This document shows positions 19,601-23,254 of a stretch of DNA of 64,000 nucleotides, one piece after another. Within the stretch, counting starts at the first letter, position 1, and each line of letters begins with the position of its first letter. The notes under the pieces are model-generated. The model was not told the origin of the DNA, did not search any database, and was given only the letters and a program-made list of their open reading frames with translations. Origin of the DNA: Strigamia acuminata (taxonomy: Eukaryota > Arthropoda > Chilopoda > Geophilomorpha > Linotaeniidae); assembly GCA_949358305.1 (NCBI GenBank), contig OX442315.1, positions 28,732,427-28,796,426 of the forward strand. Reading direction: 5' to 3'. Both the position numbers and the translations under genes were made by a program.

Positions 19601-22055
19601 TGTTCATGTAAGTCAGCCATTAAAACGTGGCAAAGTGCATTGACATACAGTGTAAGCTGTGTAGACCGGACGTAAGATGGGTCCCAAAAGTCGTCCGAAC
19701 TAAGGGGCTGTGTGTTTGGGAGAGGGAATTTAATATTGCTGGGTATAATGTAGGTTGGTACCAAATCAGAACCTCCAAACTGTCCGGACCACACTGCTGT
19801 TTGGACGGTGCTATGTCCGGTCTATTCAGACTACAGTGTAGACTTCAAACCAAATTCACTGAAGTTGAATGCAGCCTCTCACAACAACTACATTGTTTAG
19901 TTGTCTCTAAGACAAGCAAACGTTTTTGGTGTACAGGTATGATAGAGCTAATTTGAAGTGGAAAAAGCTTGGGACTAATTCCACTTCCCTGAAGGCTTAC
20001 TTGTTGTTCGCATAGTTGTTGTCTTAATTGTTGTTGTTGTAGGCATGGTTGTTGTTGTTCGCATAGTTGTAGGCTTAGTTATTGTTGTTCGCATAGTTGT
20101 AGGCTTAGTTGTTGTTGTTCGCATAGTTGTAGGCTTAGTTATTGTTGTTCGCATAGTTGTAGGCTTAGTTGTTGTTGTTCGCATAGTTGTAGGCTTGGTT
20201 ATTGTTTGCATAGTTGTCGGCTTGGTTGTTGTAGTAGGCTTAGTTGCTGCAGGTAAAAAAAAAAGGAAAAAATAAGATTTTATAATGGTCAGGTCATACC
20301 AGACTTCAGGCCTCAACCCAATTGAGCTTCCACAAACCAAACGTACTTCTCATTGAAACTGAGCGATTAAGAAATTGAACCAGTTAATATGAATGAGCGG
20401 TGGAAAAGTATATTAAACTAATAGGCCGCGTTCGTGAATGAAGTTCGTGAACGTGTTCACTTTTCGAAGTGAGCAATGAACCGAAAAGTGCCACATTTAG
20501 TGTAAGTTAGGTCAGGACAAGATGCCATGTTATGTTCCCTTGGCAGCAGACATTGCCGTTCTGAAATTTTTATTTGGATTTACGTTTAACTGTTAATTCG
20601 CCTTACCTATGCATTTTGGATGATATCCAGTAAATTCTCCGAATTCATCACATTGGCGGACTGACGGGCCCTCCAAAACATATCCAGTATTGCATTTATA
20701 GTGAATAGAAGATAAAAAGTCCAAATTATTGTCATCATATTCAATTTGACCGTTTGCTAATTCTGGAGGTTCTAAACACCTGTAAACTGAAATCGTGTAA
20801 AAGTATATAACACCGTATGCATGTAATGGAAATTTGTAATGTATAGTGTTACTTTCACATTTTGGTGGACTGCTCGACCATATTTTGTCAGCTAAACATG
20901 TAATTTTGGCGGGAACATCAACAAGGTAATAGCCTTTATTACAATGATACTTGATTTCACTTCCAAGAATGAAGTTGTTTCCCGTGTAGTAGCCATTTTG
21001 TATATCTTGTGGTTTGCTACAGAACACAGCTAACAAGTAGAATAATTTATTCAACTATTAAAATCATGACATGATATTTAACCAGTTACGTTTGCAGTTT
21101 AATTCAATAGGAGTCCAATCAGCCGTATTTTCATCTTTCCTTTCGCATCTGTACAAAAAGATATGGTTAAGAATTAACACTGCAGGAATGAATGGTTGAT
21201 CTACTTTGTGGTTACGATATCTCCTCCTGAATTGGCGTAGCCTAAATCACACATGAACTTTACTTCTTCGCCCACGTGGTACTCGTCTTTCTTCGTTTTG
21301 GTTTCAATATCGGCATTTTCTATTTCAAATTTGGGCTCCGAACAGCGGATGCCTTCATTTGAATAGAAAATAGAGTAATTCATTGATAAATAAATTCATT
21401 CATAAATAAAATAACAGGATTCTTGTACTTTTTAAATACAAGATGTCATTAGAAACATTTTTAATTTCTGTATGTCATTGAAACTAAATAATTTTTACCT
21501 TACGTGTTAAATTTTACCTTTTGGTGTACAGAATGGTTCGTTTCCACTCCATTTTCTGTTGCTTTGACATATCCGTTGTTTGGGTCCAATTAAATCAAAT
21601 CCCTCATCGCAGGTGTAATCAGCGATACTTTGAAATATAGCTACGGTTGGCACGTTTACTTTACCCTGTTTGGGATTTTTCAGCGCACCACTGCAACGTA
21701 GATCTATCGTTTATTAATCAAAGGTGTTGATTATTATTATTTTTTGATTCGGTAGTAGTCTACACAATTTACCAGGCGTGACGCAAACGAAACCGCAAGG
21801 ACCATCACAAACACATTCTGCGCGTGGATTTTTGCAGTCGGAGGTTGCGCACGGATTTCCACAGCCTCGAACTTCAGATTTAATTTTATCCAAATCTCTC
21901 TCGCAGATGTTTTCTGCTGTAAATTTTCATTTTAACGTCAGAATGGTTTAAGAACAAGTGAAACAAATTTTCATACCTGAAGTGTGGAATCCGTGATAGG
22001 AAATAGCATAAATAATTAACATAAAATATACGCCAACCAATTTTAACTGCGTCAT
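4605..22055 (-). CDS. gene B: secreted multi-sushi/Ig mucin-like protein (partly decayed)
   Basis: Exons in order: 21977-22055 (signal peptide), 21773-21916 (8-Cys module), 21518-21703, 21205-21352 + 21090-21148, 20853-21029, 20607-20786 (four sushi), 20001-20246 (Thr linker), 16432-16668 + 16196-16366 + 15825-15956 (sushi-Ig), 13911-14138 (Thr linker), 12882-13116 (frameshifted sushi) + 12648-12818 + 12453-12584 (Ig), 11186-11371, 11071-11123 + 10776-10917, 10515-10718, 10380-10456 + 9968-10316, 9711-9899, 9571-9644 + 9377-9512 (sushi run) and 4605-4648 (candidate last exon). Junctions agree in phase if the frameshifted exon is skipped. The run 9377-11371 looks fully intact. It could belong to a separate transcript from the part above 12.4 kb. 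No catalytic domain is seen; the modules suggest ligand or surface binding. Confidence 0.5.
4667..4671. repeat. gypsy target-site duplication, left copy
   Basis: AATGA here is repeated at 9333-9337 directly outside the two LTRs, the 5-base duplication expected of Ty3/gypsy integration. Confidence 0.85.
4672..4823 (+). repeat. gypsy 5' LTR
   Basis: The repeat starts TGTAGTGTTGCG and ends AGAACCTCACA, 152 bases, identical to 9181-9332. AATAAA-like GAATAAAGC lies at its centre. No clear TATA box is seen. Confidence 0.92.
4825..4842 (+). other. gypsy primer-binding site
   Basis: TGGCGACGAGGATAAAC starts one base after the 5' LTR. TGG is the complement of a tRNA CCA end. I cannot assign the tRNA species from the sequence alone. 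Confidence 0.6.
4909..8973 (+). CDS. gypsy Gag-Pol polyprotein (1354 aa)
   Basis: One frame encodes the full retrotransposon polyprotein. Gag comes first, ending in two CCHC zinc knuckles starting at Cys236 (CFRCGRAGHLANEC) and Cys257 (CGFCHKLGHFAKVC). An aspartic protease follows with the active-site motif LIDSG at Asp330. Reverse transcriptase has its first catalytic Asp at 563 (KLDCRWGYLQIPL) and an SLDD box at 623-626. RNase H begins around Asp772 (VDASPVGLGAVL). Integrase has HEGH/QQCRAC zinc-binding residues near 986-1020 and a DD35E triad at Asp1050, Asp1105 and Glu1141. The C-terminus is Pro/Arg-rich. No stop or frameshift interrupts it. The RT box has Ser where Tyr or Phe is usual (YxDD). 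ATG at 4909 is the first in frame and lies 85 bases after the LTR. Confidence 0.95.
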   Translation: MATGLNLPTVANFVLSDGNLDQKWKKWSSAFEFYLLAANIVEDTQKKALLLHLAGQDVQDIYGTFGMKDKKNYDATVTALATYFNPRKNLRYERHIFRQQAQDGAESMDTYVTRLKTLVKTCEYGTLEDDLLVDQIIEKGRDKALRRRLLREETVTLDSVLKMARAAEASEKHAVLMERDGGAKIKEEDVSQIREEKKSFRGRGTKRAGSQFRKSGAKPQNIGDRQGSKPREGAECFRCGRAGHLANECTIAKDKECGFCHKLGHFAKVCRMKNATPGRGRGAKDRVQYVGVSGSPDGYDSDCSFRIATSMKEDCVRVTIAQQEVKMLIDSGSSANLINLETWNLLKKRGVIAQPSTTTLYAYGIKTPLKISGQFFAEIKKGDRTVNAKFVIVPSGDVSLLSRRTSKELGVLKIEEEIIRSVEENAALDETLLGVRGELADKVRKHRNLFVGIGKLKDYELELYIDETVKPVAQSVRRIPFHIRKQVDLEIDRLLAEDIIEPVTGPTDWVSPMVPVKKADGTIRICLDMRAVNQAVKRRRHPLPTMEEVLEEIDGAEVISKLDCRWGYLQIPLREDSRKYTVFVTHRGLFRYKRLFFGIASAPEEYQQIVQTILEECEGTKNSLDDIVVHGKTVAEHDARLVKVLEVLEKNGLTLNAKKCCFGLTKLNFLGHVISKHGISVADQKIKAVKDASSPKTETEVRSFLGLVNYCGRYIKDFATLAEPLRVVTRKSGGFKWGKEQEKAFVLLKEALCRAETLAFFRKNAQTRLIVDASPVGLGAVLVQRQTDGHNQPIAYASRTLSQVERRYSQTEKEALAVVWGCERFRIYLIGLAFELITDHKALEVIYSVKSKPSARIERWVLRLQPFEFSIRHKPGSTNIADALSRLLPEGEGKTIVGETEKHVHFIMANAVPKAMTLEEVKLASRNDTEICAILDCVKREKKFSKELQRFEIMRHELSAKSGVLLRGTRIVMPRSLRKKVINIAHEGHQGIVRTKQRLRQKVWWPGMDEEVKAVVQQCRACQFGGATEKAEPIRSTVLPKGPWRNLAIDICGPFDDGRSIVVLVDYYSRWPEAAVLKSTRAEKLIEWLEQVFENWGLPESITSDNGPQFVSGEFRTFMKDLGIQHRRVTPYWPQANGQVERLNKCFVKAFRAARVENQGWKKSLGKFLQSYRSTPHRTTGATPFELMTGRKMRDKIPQVLQEQKGKLHREVKMKDAIEKKKTKDYADARRKSEDNTISIGDSVLVSKPRKHKLDTAFEEGVAIVQRRSGNAVLLRMPDGRCVKRNISHVKRFIPIEDDELLLPIPNNRADALEEIPEAEMDAPQPVTPPVRDEPPLRRSARERRPPDFLGIAK
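9166..9180 (+). other. gypsy polypurine tract
   Basis: AAAGAAAAAGAGTGA directly abuts the 3' LTR, as expected for the plus-strand primer of an LTR retroelement. Confidence 0.65.
9181..9332 (+). repeat. gypsy 3' LTR
   Basis: This 152-base repeat is identical by eye to 4672-4823 and is followed by the target duplication AATGA at 9333-9337. Confidence 0.92.
9377..9644 (-). CDS. gene B sushi domain on two exons (9571-9644, 9377-9512)
   Basis: The first exon encodes CSIPNIPHSVISITAKAG. The second begins in phase 0 and encodes IKISCHDGYYL, then ILQC, then IPKCIQ, giving the four sushi cysteines. The exon ends in phase 1 at a GTAGTA donor. Decayed copies of this two-exon domain are at 12034-12304 and 25735-26139. 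Confidence 0.7.
9711..9899 (-). CDS. gene B sushi domain
   Basis: This 189-base, phase 1-1 exon has KCKCSSLDLP, LQLVCTSGF, ATCSEGDW and YC in sushi order (Cys, Cys, Cys, Trp, Cys), with an extra Cys pair near the start. The donor is GTAAGA. Confidence 0.7.
9968..10456 (-). CDS. gene B two sushi domains (exons 10380-10456, 9968-10316)
   Basis: Exon 10380-10456 (start ESCDITHVPFPHGAIYY) ends in phase 0 at a GTACAA donor. Exon 9968-10316 (349 bases) finishes that domain (YFELICTKT, VYCNEGD, FECRQ) and encodes the whole next one (RCECSVLEEK, VNVVCAEGYS, AKCLNTHW, AKCKS). This is the largest exon of the cluster outside the Thr linkers. Confidence 0.7.
10515..10718 (-). CDS. gene B sushi domain
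   Basis: This 204-base, phase 1-1 exon carries KCHKNDLNQR, ITLSCDSWYP, LKCAYGKWQLP and VEC, the standard sushi Cys/Trp order. The acceptor and the GTAAGA donor are clear. Confidence 0.72.
10776..11123 (-). CDS. gene B sushi domain on two exons (11071-11123, 10776-10917)
   Basis: Exon 11071-11123 encodes HCKVPDKAMYVVHENQK and ends in phase 0. Exon 10776-10917, using acceptor GGTCCAG, continues in frame with PGKYIPHKENVRMHCDSGY, then STCVNGKWANQINC. An acceptor four bases further on would give the wrong phase, which decides the start. Confidence 0.7.
11186..11371 (-). CDS. gene B sushi domain
   Basis: This 186-base, phase 1-1 exon encodes IDCGQPEKPENGTIAFIEG, VHYRCDPH, AECKF, HWTPQPPLC. It is a textbook sushi domain and the first of the intact sushi run that goes down to 9377. 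Confidence 0.75.
11789..11846 (-). pseudogene. remnant of a Thr/Pro linker exon
   Basis: About two units (KPTTMQTTTRPTTMQTT) remain before a GTAAGC donor. The upstream side is cut by the short repeat at 11853-11979, so no acceptor remains. Confidence 0.45.
11853..11979. repeat. short element with imperfect inverted ends
   Basis: It starts GTTGAATTTTC and ends GAAAATTCAAC, with inner parts also inverted (AAATTGCTACAAA). A related piece lies at about 25600-25650. The family is not recognised. Confidence 0.4.
12034..12304 (-). pseudogene. decayed two-exon sushi domain
   Basis: The first half (CSIPNIPHGTISTTAK) is still open, but its donor reads ATAACA instead of GTAACA. The second half has lost the third Cys (ILQSLDG for ILQCING) and its GTAGTA donor. 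By comparison with 9377-9644 this copy is no longer spliceable. Confidence 0.6.
12453..12818 (-). CDS. gene B Ig domain (exons 12648-12818, 12453-12584)
   Basis: Both exons keep standard lengths (171 and 132 bases), splice sites and Ig cysteines ([17 protein letters not shown]). The sequence is closest to gene C exons 26471-26641 and 26276-26407. The sushi exon just upstream is frameshifted, so this Ig would join only if that exon is skipped. Confidence 0.55.
12882..13116 (-). pseudogene. frameshifted sushi exon of gene B
   Basis: The exon is 235 bases where all intact copies have 237 (or 246). A 2-base loss in the stretch encoding FKITG/CKDP (near 12970-12980) shifts the frame. Acceptor and donor are preserved, so the exon could still be spliced but would terminate early. 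Confidence 0.7.
13378..13476 (-). other. conserved cassette exon candidate
   Basis: A good polypyrimidine/CAG acceptor and a GTAAGT donor bound 99 bases. Copies of 102 bases lie at 19465-19566 and 35887-35988. Read in phase 0 the cassette is open (TTVT, then GWYTD, then IFLG) and the length difference is a whole codon. Read in phase 1, as the flanking exons require, it stops after about 16 codons. Confidence 0.35.
13572..13734. repeat. GTCC-type element, perfect 13-base inverted ends
   Basis: The ends are TAGACCGGACATA and its exact complement TATGTCCGGTCTA, 163 bases apart. The inside carries GTCCGGACTAAGGGGCTG. Sister copies are at 19662-19824 and 36084-36246. It has no coding capacity and is MITE-like. 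Confidence 0.6.
13911..14138 (-). CDS. gene B second Thr/Pro mucin-like linker exon
   Basis: This 228-base, phase 1-1 exon is made of 27-36-base units encoding TTMRTTTTKP-like repeats, rich in O-glycosylation-type Thr and Pro. Acceptor CTGCAG and donor GTAAGC match the other linker exons at 20001-20246 and 36423-37091. Confidence 0.6.
14353..15128. mobile_element. hAT-like non-autonomous element (approximate ends)
   Basis: The right end is CCAACACTG, the complement of a CAGTGTTGG hAT-type terminus. Both ends carry repeated GTTCACTT/AAGTGAAC motifs and GTGTACGC. A sister copy is at about 32243-32929. There is no open transposase frame. The exact left end and target duplication are unclear. 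Confidence 0.45.
14589..14897. mobile_element. nested MITE with about 60-base inverted ends
   Basis: The ends are AGTGGCTACGTTCATGTCC and the complement, continuing inverted through a CGCGCTGTGATTGG motif. The element is inserted in the hAT-like repeat. The sister copy at 32720 has only an uninterrupted A-run here, so this insertion followed the duplication. Confidence 0.6.
15546..15728. mobile_element. perfect hairpin element, 78-base arms
   Basis: The arms 15546-15623 and 15651-15728 are exact inverted copies starting TAAGGGGAATCAG, around a loop of about 27 bases. The sister copies (near 97 and 33310) read straight through GTAACTGTTAATG, so the hairpin is an insertion. Confidence 0.75.
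15825..16668 (-). CDS. gene B sushi-Ig module (exons 16432-16668, 16196-16366, 15825-15956)
   Basis: The three exons have the standard 237/171/132-base lengths and phase 1 junctions. The sushi part has [28 protein letters not shown]. The Ig part has HYFLCHYGS and an FKCQIPGR-type motif. It is very close to the gene D module at 33408-34648. A GTCC-type element lies in the Ig intron. Confidence 0.68.
16014..16165. repeat. GTCC-type element in Ig intron
   Basis: The ends are CTGTAGCC and GGCTACAG, 152 bases. It is at the same intron position as 395-541 and 33991-34145, so it predates those duplications. Confidence 0.5.
16669..17815. other. intron of gene B, nearly identical to 34649-35795
   Basis: I see no exon. 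The stretch matches 34649-35795 almost base for base, including the hAT MITE at 17392-17626. Confidence 0.5.
17392..17626. mobile_element. hAT-type MITE, 8-base target duplication
   Basis: The ends are CAGGGCCGTT and AACGGCCCTG. CTGCATAT flanks both sides (17384-17391 and 17627-17634), the 8-base duplication of hAT elements. It has no coding capacity. An identical copy in the duplicated segment (35373-35607) shows it inserted before the duplication. Confidence 0.8.
17816..19371. mobile_element. 1.56-kb non-autonomous TIR element
   Basis: The ends are AGGGGGTTTCATTA and its complement, with AAT duplicated outside (17813-17815, 19372-19374). The sister segment at 35796 is an uninterrupted empty site (AAAGAATGTTTATT). 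The subterminal zones repeat CAATTTTGCAATTTTG-like words in inverted order. The middle has low-complexity ACCCAAACC runs. No transposase frame is seen. The 3-base duplication suggests a Harbinger-like or related superfamily, but this is not certain. Confidence 0.75.
19465..19566 (-). other. conserved cassette exon candidate
   Basis: This 102-base candidate has acceptor TTCCTTATGCAG and donor GTAAGT and is identical to 35887-35988. It is open in phase 0 but stops in phase 1 when joined to the linker exon upstream (FYNNC ... LVH stop). Confidence 0.35.
19662..19824. repeat. GTCC-type element
   Basis: A sister of 13572-13734 and 36084-36246. The left end has TAGACCGGACGTA, one base off the right end's complement. 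Confidence 0.55.
20001..20246 (-). CDS. gene B Thr/Pro mucin-like linker with 6 repeat units
   Basis: This 246-base, phase 1-1 exon has acceptor CTGCAG and donor GTAAGC. It encodes five 30-base units (TTMRTTTTKP or TTMRTTITKP) and one 27-base unit (TTMQTITKP). The homologous gene D exon has 20 units. Likely a heavily O-glycosylated stalk between the sushi run and the sushi-Ig modules. Confidence 0.68.
20440..20480. repeat. short GTTCACTT repeat fragment
   Basis: It contains GAACGTGTTCACTTTTCGAAG, related to the hAT-like repeat at 14353-15128. It is also present in the sister segment near 37277-37325. Confidence 0.35.
20607..20786 (-). CDS. gene B sushi domain
   Basis: This 180-base, phase 1-1 exon encodes YRCLEPPELANGQIEY, IHYKCNTGYVL, RQCDEFGEFTG, PKC. 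A near-identical exon is in gene D at 37452-37631. Confidence 0.75.
20853..21029 (-). CDS. gene B sushi domain
   Basis: This 177-base, phase 1-1 exon encodes CSKPQDIQNGYYTG, IKYHCNKGYYL, ITCLADKIWSS, PKCES. It differs from gene D exon 37698-37874 at only a few residues. Confidence 0.75.
21090..21352 (-). CDS. gene B sushi domain on two exons (21205-21352, 21090-21148)
   Basis: The first exon encodes IRCSEPKFEIENADI, VKFMCDLGYAN and IVTTK. The second finishes with CERKDENTADWTPIELNC. The 59-base second exon joins in phase 2. The gene D pair 38050-38197 and 37935-37993 has the same lengths. Confidence 0.72.
21518..21703 (-). CDS. gene B sushi domain
   Basis: This 186-base, phase 1-1 exon encodes LRCSGALKNPKQGKVNV, ADYTCDEGFDLIGPKQR, ICQSNRKWSGNEPFC. 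It is homologous to 38398-38583 and 31130-31315. Confidence 0.75.
21773..21916 (-). CDS. gene B 8-cysteine module
   Basis: This 144-base, phase 1-1 exon encodes 48 residues with eight cysteines (ICERDL, VRGC, NPC, SDC, AEC.C, GPCGFVC). I do not recognise the family; the Cys count recalls WAP-type cores but the spacing does not fit. It always follows the signal peptide or a linker and precedes a sushi exon. Copies are at 38653-38796, 31387-31530 and 31627-31770. Confidence 0.65.
21977..22055 (-). CDS. gene B signal-peptide exon
   Basis: ATG at 22055 opens MTQLKLVGVYFMLIIYAISY, a typical secretion signal, and the exon ends in phase 1 at a GTATGA donor. The gene D exon 38857-38935 encodes the same peptide. 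Confidence 0.72.
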
Positions 22056-22211
22056 ATTTATGCGACCCTCGTTATCTCTGTGGTTATGAAGTGGTCACAT
22101 TGCTTAGTGTAGTGACCCTGGATGATCGAGGTCAAAGTTCGAGTCTTTTCTTGGGAATATGAAGAGGGAAACGTACAGTAATACATTTTGAGAAATAACA
22201 TTAAAGTGATG

Positions 22212-22336
22212 TGTTTGGGTCCAATTAAATCAAATCCCTCATCGCAGGTGTAATCAGCGGTACTTTGAAATATAGCTGCGGGTGGCAGGTTTACTTTACT
22301 CTGTTTGGGATTCTCCAACACATTACTGCAACGAAG
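22212..22336 (-). pseudogene. truncated sushi exon fused to promoter-side DNA
   Basis: The first two thirds of a DLRCSNVLENPKQ-type sushi exon are present. They are cut at FDLIGPK, where the sequence switches to DNA matching 39060-39122 upstream of gene D. The third and fourth cysteines are missing. Confidence 0.6.
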
Positions 22337-22404
22337 ATCTGTCATATATGAATCAAAGGTGATGTATTGGTTAATACTATGTCTTGTTAAGGTATAGTAG
22401 ATAA

Positions 22405-22490
22405 ATTACCAGGTGTAACGCAAACGTAACCACAAGCCCATCGCAAACGCATTTTGCGCGTGGATTTCTGCACTGTGAGGTTTTAGTGCA
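22405..22490 (-). pseudogene. broken 8-Cys module exon
   Basis: The C-terminal part (NPRAKC...GYVCVTPG) matches 31387-31530, but a base loss in the CDGACG region shifts the frame and the 5' half is gone. With the truncated sushi exon next to it, this is a leftover of an older gene copy upstream of gene B. Confidence 0.5.
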
Positions 22491-22883
22491 AGGTGTTATA
22501 GTCAACCAATAAAACAACAAATAATAACGAACCTTAGATCCATAAGTGGAGCCGAATTCGAAACTCTACAGCAGATTCGTATATCGTGTACTAATATGGA
22601 TTTTCTAAATATATTATATACTCGTATATTTCATTTTAATGATTACGAAAGCGGTTATGTCATCTGGTGAGTGGAAAAACCCAACGTGGTGGCAACTTTT
22701 TTTTCGTAAGCGTGTATACTAGCCCGCTATCTTAGATGTTAATAACTTTTCTGGCGTATTCAACTACACCTGTGAAACAATTTTATTAAACAGCTTTGCT
22801 TCTTTGAAATTTTAATGTTTGTGTTCTACATTAAACTTACCCCCGAAGTGGAGCTCAGCAACGGTATATGCTTGCAGTCCAAA

Positions 22884-22942
22884 AAGACAACTGATTTATT
22901 CGTGGTTGGTTGCTAGCAGCAACCACGAACATCAGTTGTCTT
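22884..22942. repeat. short inverted repeat
   Basis: AAGACAACTGAT and TTCGTGGTTG pair with CAACCACGAA and ATCAGTTGTCTT across a small loop. It lies between the gene C end and the gene B relic exons. Confidence 0.5.
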
Positions 22943-23023
22943 ATTTGGTCCCAATAATACAGATAAGATTCATTGTGTACAGTATTGTTTAAGTAAGAAC
23001 ACAACAAAAAATCATGTAAAATA

Positions 23024-23029
23024 TTTATT
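23024..23029 (-). promoter_or_regulatory. poly(A) signal of gene C
   Basis: AATAAA on the minus strand begins 17 bases after the gene C stop codon (TAG, 23046-23048). Confidence 0.5.
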
Positions 23030-23045
23030 AGAGGTTACATTCAAA

Positions 23046-23254
23046 CTAGGGACAATATTTTATGCGATGAGATTTATCCCAGTTGCCTCCTCCACCACAG
23101 GTAATACTGTTTGGAAACGAGACTGTTTTTCCTGATGAATCACAATCTAAGAATACAACATCACCGCGTACGTAAAATGGATATCGGCGAAAGCGTGGAA
23201 CCACTACAGCGTTGTGATTAGACTGCATCGAGACTTCGTCCAATTCGCACTTAT
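23046..23254 (-). CDS. gene C terminal sushi exon
   Basis: The exon begins in phase 1 with [11 protein letters not shown], then [21 protein letters not shown] and KYCP, then TAG. The four Cys and the Trp fit a sushi domain that closes the protein. No copy of this exon is seen elsewhere in the window. Confidence 0.72.
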
